NCBI GenBank assembly: GCA_947624725.1
Contig: CANQLP010000039.1
Span: 1 to 9,293 of the forward strand
Direction of reading: 5' to 3'
Length of the DNA stretch: 9,293 nt
From: an uncultured Clostridia bacterium
Lineage (GTDB): Bacteria; Bacillota_A; Clostridia; TANB77; CAG-508
Below, piece by piece: positions 1 to 6,414 of the stretch; positions within the stretch are counted from its first letter, which is position 1; each line of letters opens with the position of its first letter. Under the pieces are notes generated by a model. The model had not been told where the DNA came from and did not search any database. It saw nothing but the letters and a program-made list of their open reading frames with translations. A program made the translations under genes and the position numbers.

Positions 1-76
1 TCCCCATAGTGTTCATTTATTTAAACTTAGTAAGGACTGTCCCTCTGTGTTCATATGGTTACTTGTCATTTTATAG
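1..76. other. Intergenic repeat-like DNA at the window edge
   Basis: No gene is visible here. The stretch carries the small palindrome GGACTGTCC at 34-42 and two copies of TGTTCA (9-14 and 48-53), and it continues into the 54-bp repeat at 77-130. The 15-mer ATATGGTTACTTGTC at 53-67 recurs inverted at 6489-6503. Motifs of the GGGACTGTCC type beside TGTTCA are, from memory, frequent in dispersed palindromic elements of Clostridia, but I cannot confirm that here. The element is cut by the window edge. Confidence 0.35.
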
Positions 77-130
77 CGAGATTTTCAGTTATGAAAATCT
101 CTGTGCATCTTTGCGCATAGCGCTTTTATA
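77..130. repeat. 54-bp dispersed repeat, copy A
   Basis: This segment matches 7788-7841 in the same orientation with 8 differences in 54 bases and no gaps, mostly transitions. It contains a perfect 10-bp hairpin (GAGATTTTCA, loop GTTA, TGAAAATCTC; 79-102) and a short GC palindrome (GCGC-ATA-GCGC; 113-123). It reaches into the end of the glycosyltransferase gene, whose TAA stop (126-128) lies within it. There is no U-tract on the gene's strand after the hairpin, so it is a poor intrinsic terminator. A small non-coding dispersed repeat is the best description. Confidence 0.6.
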
Positions 131-1229
131 ATTCCATAAGTTCTAACATCTTTTGATTTATTATATTAATATCAAAACGTTCTTTCGCATATTCATAACT
201 CGCTTGTCCCATAGCCTCTAATTCATCTTTGTTTTCTATCATATATTCCATCTTTTCAACTAAATCTTTTACATCTCTAGGTTTTACTAATATTCCATTT
301 TTTCCAGCCTTTATTGTTTCTTTACAACCACGCACATTTGTAGTTATAATAGGTCTCCCTACTGCTAAAGCTTCTAATAAAGTTCTAGGAATGCCTTCTC
401 TTAAATAAGATGGCAATACAAAAACTTTGCATTCTTCTAAATATGGAATAATGTTTTCTTTATGTCCTTCAAATTTTACAATATTCTCTTCATTATATTC
501 CTCTATTATCTTAGGATTAACACCTCTGTAATTTCTTTCTATTTCACCAACATAAGAAAAAGTCACTTCTGGATGTCTCTTTTTTATAATTTTAGCAGCT
601 TTAAAAAATTCTTCTACACCTTTTACATCTAGCGTCCTAGCAATCATTAAAAAATTAAATTCATTAGGCAATTTTGTAAATTTAAATTGCTCTAAATTCA
701 CTCCAGAGCCATCTATTACAAAAGCTTTTCTATCATCTATATATTTCTTTCCTACCAATTCATCTCTATCATCTTTATTCTGAAAAATAACTCTTGTATT
801 GCATTTAAATGATAATCTATACCCTATATTGCAAAATATTCTTATAAATTTCACTCTTAATTTTTCACTCGAATATATATAACCCATTCCTGTTATCATT
901 GAATAAATTCTTGGTACATCTGCTAATTTTCCAGCAATAGAGCCTATTATATTAGGCTTTATTGTATAATTAAATAATATATCTGGCTTTTCTTTTCTTA
1001 AAATTTTTATAATACTAAAAAAGTATTTTAAAATATTAAATAAATTAATAGATATTCTATTGCTATTTGTTACTATTGCACGAACTCCAATTTTCTCTAA
1101 TTCATCTATATAATCACTTTCAGGGCAAATTGCAATTACTTCATAATTTTTATCTAAAAAGCTTTCTAACAACTTTTTTCTGGTTCTAGCTAAATTTTTA
1201 GTTTTATGAGTTATAATCGCTATTTTCAT
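126..1229 (-). CDS. Glycosyltransferase family 4 (GT-B fold), surface polysaccharide type
   Basis: This 367-residue protein is predicted to transfer a sugar from a nucleotide-sugar donor to a lipid-linked or growing glycan at the cytoplasmic face of the membrane. The N-terminal GT-B domain starts MKIAIITHKT and contains the segment KPDILFNYTIKPNIIGSIAG (81-100), typical of PglA/EpsD/CapM-like enzymes. The linker strand VIDGSGVN (171-178) leads into the donor domain, with R198 and K203 in the usual phosphate-binding positions. The EX7E motif is E278 to E286 (REGIPRTLLEA). There are no membrane helices. Its ribosome site GAAAGGA lies within the last codons of the epimerase gene, so the two are co-transcribed and coupled. 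The stop codon falls inside a dispersed repeat. Sugar specificity cannot be read from the sequence. Confidence 0.88.
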   Translation of the reverse strand: MKIAIITHKTKNLARTRKKLLESFLDKNYEVIAICPESDYIDELEKIGVRAIVTNSNRISINLFNILKYFFSIIKILRKEKPDILFNYTIKPNIIGSIAGKLADVPRIYSMITGMGYIYSSEKLRVKFIRIFCNIGYRLSFKCNTRVIFQNKDDRDELVGKKYIDDRKAFVIDGSGVNLEQFKFTKLPNEFNFLMIARTLDVKGVEEFFKAAKIIKKRHPEVTFSYVGEIERNYRGVNPKIIEEYNEENIVKFEGHKENIIPYLEECKVFVLPSYLREGIPRTLLEALAVGRPIITTNVRGCKETIKAGKNGILVKPRDVKDLVEKMEYMIENKDELEAMGQASYEYAKERFDINIINQKMLELMEL

Positions 1230-1233
1230 TAAA

Positions 1234-2205
1234 TTAAATCCTTTCTTTTATGAACCATTTTACAAACTTTTCTATTCCTTGCTCAAAAGAATATTTTTGC
1301 TCATATCCTAATATTTCTTTTGCTTTAGAAATATCAGCATAAGTAGCTTGTACATCTCCACTTTGCATCGGCATCTTATTAATTTTTGCCTTTTTATTTA
1401 AAGATTTCTCTAAAGTTTCAACCATTTTGATTAAATTTATAGGATGTCCAGAGCCAAGATTAATAATTTCATATACATTTTTATTTGTCTCTAAATATTT
1501 GATACCTCTTTTAATTCCATCTAATATATCTTCTATATATGTATAATCTCTATATGTTGTTCCATCTCCATAAAAAGGAATTTCTTTATCTTCTAATATA
1601 TTTCTAGTAAACTTACAAATTGCTAAATCAGGTCTCATTCTTTTCCCATAAACTGTAAAAAATCTATTTGCTATAACATTAAATCCATATAAATTATGAT
1701 ACACATATAACATTAATTCACACATTTTTTTCGTAGCAGCATAAGGACTAATTGGTCTATTACATTCATAGCTTTCTTTAAAAGGCACCTTATTGCAATT
1801 TCCATATACTGAACTAGATGAAGCAAATATTATATTTCTAACATCATATTTTTTCATAGAATCCAAAATATTTTGTGTTCCAATACAATTAACTTCTTGA
1901 TATTTAATAGGATTTTCAATTGAATTTCTTACTCCACCAATTCCAGCTAAATGAACTACAACATCAATTTTATTTTCTCTAAATACTTTTTCTACCTCTA
2001 GTTTATTTCTTATATCTACTTTTTCTAGTTTGTAATTCATATTATTTAAATTATCTTTTATATTATTTTCTTTCAATTTTGAAGAATAATATTCATCAAA
2101 ATTATCTATAACAATAATCTCATTTTCTTTTATTAAACTATCTACTAAATTTGATCCAATAAATCCAGCTCCACCTGTAATTAAATAGCAATTTTTATCT
2201 CCCAT
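1234..2205 (-). CDS. NAD-dependent sugar-nucleotide epimerase (extended SDR, UDP-glucuronate/UDP-glucose 4-epimerase-like)
   Basis: A cytoplasmic extended short-chain dehydrogenase of 323 residues, likely interconverting C4 epimers of a UDP-sugar to supply the downstream glycosyltransferase. The Rossmann motif GGAGFIG is at 11-17, with the adenosine-ribose Asp at D34. The HLAG segment is at 85-88, the catalytic Ser in the run 129-132, and the Tyr-Lys pair at Y155 and K159 (YAATK). RFFTVYG and the C-terminal GDVQATYADISKAKEILGY resemble UDP-glucuronate 4-epimerases more than GalE, but specificity is inferred. I start at the ATG at 2205: an in-frame GTG 15 bases upstream lies inside the Shine-Dalgarno sequence GAGGAG, which sits 7 bases before this ATG. 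Five bases separate its stop from the glycosyltransferase start. Confidence 0.87.
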   Translation of the reverse strand: MGDKNCYLITGGAGFIGSNLVDSLIKENEIIVIDNFDEYYSSKLKENNIKDNLNNMNYKLEKVDIRNKLEVEKVFRENKIDVVVHLAGIGGVRNSIENPIKYQEVNCIGTQNILDSMKKYDVRNIIFASSSSVYGNCNKVPFKESYECNRPISPYAATKKMCELMLYVYHNLYGFNVIANRFFTVYGKRMRPDLAICKFTRNILEDKEIPFYGDGTTYRDYTYIEDILDGIKRGIKYLETNKNVYEIINLGSGHPINLIKMVETLEKSLNKKAKINKMPMQSGDVQATYADISKAKEILGYEQKYSFEQGIEKFVKWFIKERI

Positions 2206-2212
2206 TTTTTCG

Positions 2213-2218
2213 CTCCTC
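2213..2218 (-). promoter_or_regulatory. Ribosome-binding site that fixes the epimerase start
   Basis: GAGGAG on the minus strand, 7 bases before the ATG at 2205. The upstream in-frame GTG (2220) overlaps this motif and has no good site of its own, so the longer reading starting MRSEK is rejected. Confidence 0.8.
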
Positions 2219-2239
2219 ACAAAATCAATTTTTTAATAT

Positions 2240-2269
2240 ATTATCATAAAAAAAATATAAAGTACACAA
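2240..2269 (-). promoter_or_regulatory. Possible promoter of the epimerase/glycosyltransferase pair
   Basis: TTGTGT (2264-2269), 18 bases, GATAAT (2240-2245) on the minus strand. The -10 box matches 5 of 6 consensus positions but the -35 only 3 of 6. The -35 lies in one arm of the pepD terminator. A promoter is needed somewhere here because that terminator precedes the pair, but the assignment is weak. Confidence 0.3.
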
Positions 2270-2279
2270 TTTGTGTACT
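2248..2279 (-). terminator. Intrinsic terminator of the importer/pepD operon
   Basis: The perfect palindrome AGTACACAATTTGTGTACT (2261-2279) is followed in the minus direction by a short spacer and eight T residues (2248-2255). It lies about 45 bases after the pepD stop codon, with no gene between. This separates the histidine operon from the polysaccharide pair. Confidence 0.8.
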
Positions 2280-2322
2280 CATTTTTATTAATTTTTTAAC
2301 AATACTATGTTTCTATATTTAT

Positions 2323-3744
2323 TTAAATATTTTCCATACATATTTCTTTTAGAAAATCCCATGTTCTTTCTAATGATTTAATAGATACTCTTTCTGATGG
2401 ACTATGTGCATCAAAACTTTCAGCTCCTATACAAACATATTCCAAATTTTTTATTCGATTTGTAAAAAATCCTCCTTCTAAAACCCCTTGTGTTATGATT
2501 AATTCCATATCTTTTTTAAATAATTTTTTATATAATAAATTTATTTTTTTTACTAAACAACTTTCATAATTAGGTTCAAATCCATACAATTCCTGACTCC
2601 ATATTATATCTATATCATTATCTTGTACATTTTTATTTAACACATTCAAATATAATTCTTTTAACTCTTTATCATTGCTTCTTAAAGAATATTCAAATCT
2701 AATATAATTATCAATCTCTTTTACTGCTCCAAAATTTGCAGATAGAATTTGATTTCCATTTTCATCAAAGTTTAAAGCACCATTTTCATAAGAATTAATA
2801 AAATTCAATATTTTTCTAGTAACTTCCAAAGATAAAACCTTTTTGTTATTTTCTATTTTATTTAATTCTATCTCAACATTTTCTCCATAAAATTCTAATT
2901 GCTTATTTATTTCACTTTTTATAAATTCTTCATTATCATTTTTAGAGGAAAATTCAATTTTAAAATTTCTAGGAATAATATTTACTGCACTTCCTCCATT
3001 GATTTTATTTATATAAACATCTTCTAATTTTGACAATATTTCTATTCCAAGTTTTATTGGATTTCCCCTTTTTTTATCTGCAATATTTCCTCCAGAATGT
3101 CCACCAAGAAAATTATTATATGTAAGTTCATACGTATTTAATACATTAACTTCTGTATATTCTTTTTTTATTCTTCCAAACCATTCCATACAATTTGCTG
3201 AACTAATAACCATTTTTCCTTCTTTACCATTATCCAAAGATATAATTTTTTTCGATTTTATCATGTTTACATCAATATATTTAGCACCATTCATTGTAGT
3301 TTCTTCTTGAACTGTAAATATACATTCTAGATTAGGTACACTAATTTTCTCAGAATCTAAAAGTGCTAACATAAATGCAACACCAATTCCATTATCTGCA
3401 CCCAATGTTGTTCCATTTGCTCTGATAAAATCTCCATCTTTCATAAGTTCTATTGGATCTTTGTCAAAATTATGACTACTCCAACACTCTTTTTCGCAAA
3501 TCATATCTGTATGAGCTTGAAATGCTAAATAATCAGATTCTCTTTTTTCTTTGCTTGCTTCTTTTCTAATTATTACATTGTAATACTTATCTGTTAAACA
3601 TTCTAAATTTCTTTCTAATGCAAATTTAACTAAATAATCACGAATTCCTTTTTCATTCCCAGATTTTCTTGGAATTTCACTTATTTCTTTAAAAAATCTT
3701 AATACTTCATATATTTTTTCTTTTTTTATATCTAATTTTTCCAT
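2323..3744 (-). CDS. pepD: Aminoacyl-histidine dipeptidase (beta-Ala-His dipeptidase, peptidase M20C)
   Basis: A 473-residue cytoplasmic di-zinc peptidase, the usual length for PepD. The family hydrolyses Xaa-His dipeptides, including carnosine, and some other dipeptides. Motifs in order: zinc ligand H78 and catalytic-helper D80 in QAHTDM; bridging D117 in LGADNGIG; general base E147 and ligand E148 in VQEETT; D171 in SLDN; the lid-domain GGHSGG (214-219); and C-terminal ligand H447 in FDAHSPSERV. All expected metal and catalytic residues are present. Its ribosome site AAAGGAG overlaps the last codons of the ATPase gene (spacing 6), so it is translated from the importer message. Its place as last gene of an operon led by a His-rich leader peptide suggests a role in histidine release from imported peptides (inference). 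A terminator follows. Confidence 0.93.
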   Translation of the reverse strand: MEKLDIKKEKIYEVLRFFKEISEIPRKSGNEKGIRDYLVKFALERNLECLTDKYYNVIIRKEASKEKRESDYLAFQAHTDMICEKECWSSHNFDKDPIELMKDGDFIRANGTTLGADNGIGVAFMLALLDSEKISVPNLECIFTVQEETTMNGAKYIDVNMIKSKKIISLDNGKEGKMVISSANCMEWFGRIKKEYTEVNVLNTYELTYNNFLGGHSGGNIADKKRGNPIKLGIEILSKLEDVYINKINGGSAVNIIPRNFKIEFSSKNDNEEFIKSEINKQLEFYGENVEIELNKIENNKKVLSLEVTRKILNFINSYENGALNFDENGNQILSANFGAVKEIDNYIRFEYSLRSNDKELKELYLNVLNKNVQDNDIDIIWSQELYGFEPNYESCLVKKINLLYKKLFKKDMELIITQGVLEGGFFTNRIKNLEYVCIGAESFDAHSPSERVSIKSLERTWDFLKEICMENI

Positions 3745-3747
3745 ATA

Positions 3748-4518
3748 CTACTCCTTTATATCTATATATCTTTCAAGAAATTGTTTCGTTCTTGACTGTT
3801 TTGGATTTCTTATAACCTCCAATGGCGTACCTTCTTCAATTATTTTTCCATTTGCCATAAATAAAATTCTATCAGCAACCTCTTCTGCAAATTTTATTTC
3901 ATGTGTTACAATTATCATTGTTTTATTTTCTTTTGCTAATTTTTTTATAACATTTAATACCTCTCCTACTAGTTCTGGATCTAAACTACTAGTTGGTTCA
4001 TCCATACAAATTAGCTTTGGATCTAAAGCTAAACATCTAGCAATTCCTACTCTTTGCTTTTGACCGCCCGATAATTCGCACGGATATGAATTTTCTTTTG
4101 AAGTTAAATTCATTTTTTTCAAAACATTATTAGCAATGTTTTCTATTTCATTTTTATTTTTTTTCAAAACATATTTTAATGCTTCTGTTATATTTTCTTT
4201 TACTGTCAAATGAGGAAATAAATTAAAATCTTGAAATATCATACCAGTGTCCAAATTAATTCTATCTAAAACTTTTTTATCATTATATATTGGTTTGTCA
4301 TTTTTATACTTCTTAACCATTAAATTATTATTTATCATAATATTTCCACCATCTATTTTTTCTAAATTATTTATACATCTTAAAACTGTAGATTTTCCTG
4401 AACCTGATGGACCTAATATTACTAAAGTTTCTCCTTCTTTAACATTAATAGAAATATCCTTTATAACTTCATTTTCTCCAAATTTTTTTTTAAGATTTTT
4501 TACTTCTATAACATTCAT
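3748..4518 (-). CDS. Polar amino-acid ABC importer, ATP-binding subunit (GlnQ/HisP family)
   Basis: A 256-residue cytoplasmic ATPase that drives the permease encoded upstream. Walker A is GPSGSGKST (36-44), the Q-loop Q96 in FQDFNLFPH, the signature LSGGQ (149-153), Walker B LICMDE (169-174), the D-loop SSLD (177-180) and the switch histidine H206 (VTHE). About 15 extra residues lie between Walker A and the Q-loop (roughly 69-86) compared with short GlnQ proteins. HisP of enterobacteria is similarly long there, which fits but does not prove a histidine role. The start has GGAG 7 bases upstream. A 65-base gap with an AT-only hairpin separates it from the permease. The gene is intact. Confidence 0.93.
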   Translation of the reverse strand: MNVIEVKNLKKKFGENEVIKDISINVKEGETLVILGPSGSGKSTVLRCINNLEKIDGGNIMINNNLMVKKYKNDKPIYNDKKVLDRINLDTGMIFQDFNLFPHLTVKENITEALKYVLKKNKNEIENIANNVLKKMNLTSKENSYPCELSGGQKQRVGIARCLALDPKLICMDEPTSSLDPELVGEVLNVIKKLAKENKTMIIVTHEIKFAEEVADRILFMANGKIIEEGTPLEVIRNPKQSRTKQFLERYIDIKE

Positions 4519-4540
4519 TTATTTTCTCCATTTCTAATAT

Positions 4541-4568
4541 TATAATTAACTTAAATAATTTAATTATA
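4541..4568 (-). other. AT-only hairpin between permease and ATPase genes
   Basis: Perfect 9-bp inverted repeat TATAATTAA/TTAATTATA with a 10-base loop, in the only real gap inside the operon. It lacks a following U-tract, so it is not a terminator. It might protect or mark an mRNA end, but in such AT-rich DNA it could be chance. Confidence 0.3.
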
Positions 4569-4583
4569 TAACTAATTGTCATT

Positions 4584-5240
4584 TTAACTGTTACTATAAT
4601 ATTCTAATTTTTTTTCAAATCTATTAAATATAACTGATATAATAAATACTAAAATCAAATAGTATCCTGCTGAAACTATAAGTGGTACTATTGAAAAATT
4701 ATAACTAGCCTGTTTTTGTGCCAAACTAAACATTTCAGAAATACCTATTATTTGAGAAAGTGATGTTGTTTTTATTAAAGATATAACTTCATTTGAGATT
4801 GCTGGCAAAATCTTTTTAATTACCTGTGGTAATATTATTAATAAAAAAGTTTGAATTTTATTAAATCCTAAAGTATAACTAGCTTCAAATTGACCTCTAG
4901 GAATACTATTTATTCCACTCCTAAATATCTCAGAAAAATATGCTGCATAATTTATTACAAATGCTATTATTATTGCAACAAATCTATCATAATTTAACTT
5001 AAATAAATAATATGGAGCAAAATATACAAATACAATTTGAAGCATCATTGGCGTTCCTCTAATTATTAAAATATAAAATTTTGTGCAACTTGAAATAATT
5101 TTGTTTTTAAAATTCTTCAAAATTGCTACTAAAATCCCAAGTGGAATAGCTATTATAAGTGTAATTATAAATATTTCTAAAGATGTACCAAGTCCTGAAA
5201 AAAGTATTTTTATAGTATTAAAAATTTTTTCTCCATCCAT
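4584..5240 (-). CDS. Polar amino-acid ABC importer, permease subunit (HisM/GlnP family)
   Basis: A 218-residue membrane protein that forms the translocation channel, probably as a homodimer because no second permease gene is present. Hydrophobic segments lie near 17-41, 54-80, 86-104, 128-150 and 183-207. The family motif RGTPMMLQ is at 61-68. The cytoplasmic coupling loop (EAA motif) runs about 104-139, with EASYTLGF at 119-126 and the downstream LPQ, and docks with the ATPase. The start codon overlaps the stop of the binding-protein gene as TAATG, and its ribosome site GAGGGTGAT covers that gene's last codons, so the two are translationally coupled. The length is normal for the family, and the gene is intact. 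Confidence 0.92.
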   Translation of the reverse strand: MDGEKIFNTIKILFSGLGTSLEIFIITLIIAIPLGILVAILKNFKNKIISSCTKFYILIIRGTPMMLQIVFVYFAPYYLFKLNYDRFVAIIIAFVINYAAYFSEIFRSGINSIPRGQFEASYTLGFNKIQTFLLIILPQVIKKILPAISNEVISLIKTTSLSQIIGISEMFSLAQKQASYNFSIVPLIVSAGYYLILVFIISVIFNRFEKKLEYYSNS

Positions 5241-6043
5241 TAATTATCACCCTCTCTGAAAAAAATATCTGTTCCAAACCATTTAGTAGATATATAATCT
5301 AATTTTCCATCATTAAGTAATCTATTAAATGTATTTTGAATTTTATCTTTAAGTTCTACATTCCCTTTTTTAAATGCAATTACACTTCCACTTTCTACAG
5401 AAATATCATTAGATGGAATTGTAATATAGTCCTTATTCAATGATTTAATTAAATAATTTCCCGTTATACTTGAACAAAATACTGCATCAATCCCTCCAGT
5501 ATCTAAATCCATAAAAGCTGTTAAAAAATCACCATATCCTAAAATTTCTACATTTTTTCCAAATTCAGACTTTTCTAAATCTACTTGTTGCACAGATCCA
5601 TTCTGAACTCCTATTTTTTTCCCTTTTAAATCATCTTGAGATTTCACCTTACTTCCTTTTTTTAAAATAAAGTACATCTCCCCTTTAATATAAACATCTG
5701 ATAAAGTCATTATTTTAGCTCTTTCTTCTGTATAAGCAAACCCATTCCAAATACAATCAATTTTTCCAGAATCAAGTTCTTGTTCTTTTTCAGCCCAAGA
5801 TATAGGTTGAAATTTAACATCCATTCCAATTTCATTACCTATAACTCTAGCTAAGTCAATATCAAATCCAACTAATTCATTTTTTTCATTTCTAAATCCC
5901 ATTGGTGGAAAACTATCATCAAGTCCTATTGTTAAAATGTTATCTTTTTCTTTATTTTCTTTTTTTACTACATTTATAACTATAATACATAAAATAATTG
6001 ATACTACACTTATAAACTCTAAAATTTTAATTAATTTTTTCAT
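5240..6043 (-). CDS. Polar amino-acid ABC importer, solute-binding protein, probably membrane-anchored
   Basis: A 267-residue family-3 solute-binding protein that captures an amino acid outside the cell and delivers it to the permease. An N-terminal hydrophobic segment (about 4-25) is followed by Lys/Glu-rich linker residues and then the binding fold from about 36 (LTIGLDDSFPPMGF). The conserved LVGFDIDLA (57-65), the ligand-carboxylate region TEER (105-108) and D186 in GGIDAVF, which typically contacts the amino group, are present. Cys19 lies in the hydrophobic segment, but the preceding residues I-I-L do not form a lipobox, so I infer an uncleaved membrane anchor. I start at the ATG at 6043: the in-frame GTG at 6052 lies inside the Shine-Dalgarno sequence. 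It is the first gene after the His leader. Histidine as substrate is inferred. Confidence 0.9.
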   Translation of the reverse strand: MKKLIKILEFISVVSIILCIIVINVVKKENKEKDNILTIGLDDSFPPMGFRNEKNELVGFDIDLARVIGNEIGMDVKFQPISWAEKEQELDSGKIDCIWNGFAYTEERAKIMTLSDVYIKGEMYFILKKGSKVKSQDDLKGKKIGVQNGSVQQVDLEKSEFGKNVEILGYGDFLTAFMDLDTGGIDAVFCSSITGNYLIKSLNKDYITIPSNDISVESGSVIAFKKGNVELKDKIQNTFNRLLNDGKLDYISTKWFGTDIFFREGDN

Positions 6044-6047
6044 TTCT

Positions 6048-6056
6048 ATCACCTTT
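6048..6056 (-). promoter_or_regulatory. Ribosome-binding site that fixes the binding-protein start
   Basis: AAAGGTGAT on the minus strand, 4 bases before the ATG at 6043. GGTGAT is complementary to the 16S rRNA 3' end. The GTG at 6052-6050 is part of this motif, so the longer reading (MIEMKK) is rejected. Confidence 0.8.
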
Positions 6057-6152
6057 TCTAAGATAATTTTGAGTATTTCTACAATTACTCATTTAAATAT
6101 CTTTTACCTTTCTTTTTTGATTTTTTAATTATGAAGTCTAATATTTTTAAAC

Positions 6153-6223
6153 AAAAAAAGATATAATAAAAAAACTATCTGTAAAATTCTTAAATTCCTA
6201 CAAATAGTTTTTTACTATATCTT
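6153..6223 (-). terminator. Intrinsic terminator (attenuator) within the leader
   Basis: Arms 6199-6223 and 6158-6183 pair over 25 bp, with two G-U pairs and one bulged U. Seven U residues (6153-6159) end the hairpin in the minus direction. It lies after the leader peptide and before the binding-protein gene, so it must be read through for operon expression. Its 5' arm can pair instead with upstream 6226-6239, which gives a possible antiterminator. Confidence 0.82.
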
Positions 6224-6299
6224 TAATATAAAAATATTTTCAAACTCTATCGTAGGCACAGCATTTCAAGCCTGTACCTACGTGCTTACCAGCATATAG

Positions 6300-6353
6300 T
6301 TACAAGCTCCTACGATGATGATGTAATTGGTTTAAAAATATTTTTGACTTCAT
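6300..6353 (-). CDS. Putative histidine leader peptide, MKSKIFLNQLHHHRRSL
   Basis: A 17-codon open reading frame encodes MKSKIFLNQLHHHRRSL, with three successive CAT codons at 6315-6323, and ends in TAA at 6300-6302. Its ribosome site GAGG (6361-6364) is 7 bases before the ATG, about 25 bases after the predicted transcript start. The two Arg codons and the stop overlap the first strand of the alternative RNA folds, so ribosome position can change folding. The peptide itself probably has no function: its role would be to sense charged tRNA-His, as in the his leader of enterobacteria. Three identical rare-residue codons by chance are possible but unlikely in this setting. The reading frame is too short for ordinary gene callers. 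Confidence 0.75.
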   Translation of the reverse strand: MKSKIFLNQLHHHRRSL

Positions 6354-6385
6354 AATTCTTCCTCTTTTCAATTTTTTATATTTAT

Positions 6386-6414
6386 ATATTAACACATTTT
6401 CTTTTACGTGTCAA
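6386..6414 (-). promoter_or_regulatory. Sigma-A-type promoter of the importer/pepD operon
   Basis: On the minus strand, a perfect -35 box TTGACA (6409-6414) is followed by a 17-base spacer and TAATAT (6386-6391), with an extended -10 TG one base upstream. A start near 6379 is predicted. It is the best promoter in the window. Confidence 0.78.

Larger units (their letters stand above)
6127..6379 (-). promoter_or_regulatory. Structured 5' leader of the importer/pepD mRNA, candidate histidine attenuator
   Basis: From the predicted transcript start, the leader holds in order a ribosome site, a 17-codon peptide with three His codons (6300-6353), a less AT-rich folding core (6246-6315) and a terminator hairpin (6153-6223). 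It has several mutually exclusive stems. P1 pairs 6330-6345 with 6230-6245 (16 bp, one wobble). Fold A pairs 6309-6315 with 6250-6256 and 6301-6308 with 6269-6276. Fold B pairs 6272-6282 with 6251-6261 (11 bp). Wobbles in P1, fold A, fold B and the terminator are all G-U on the minus strand and would be A-C mismatches on the plus strand, so the RNA is read from the minus strand. After the terminator, 6127-6152 again complements 6330-6357. Histidine control is inferred from the codons and from pepD. Confidence 0.75.

Noticed and set aside
79..102. Intrinsic terminator of the glycosyltransferase gene
   Set aside because: The stem is perfect but no T-tract follows on the minus strand, and the same hairpin occurs in a non-terminator context at 7790-7813.
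6044..6052. GTG start for the binding protein (MIEMKK)
   Set aside because: The GTG is inside the Shine-Dalgarno sequence AAAGGTGAT that serves the ATG at 6043.
6127..6357. Purely a miniature transposable element
   Set aside because: Terminal inverted repeats are present, but the promoter, leader peptide, strand-specific wobble pairs and U-tract terminator point to a functional leader. A mobile origin is kept as an open alternative.
6127..6379. T-box or known metabolite riboswitch
   Set aside because: No T-box sequence (AGGGUGGNACCGCG-like) and no recognisable core of lysine, glycine, SAM, TPP, purine or c-di-GMP classes. The translated His-codon frame explains the layout better. This judgement is from memory of consensus motifs, not a covariance-model search.
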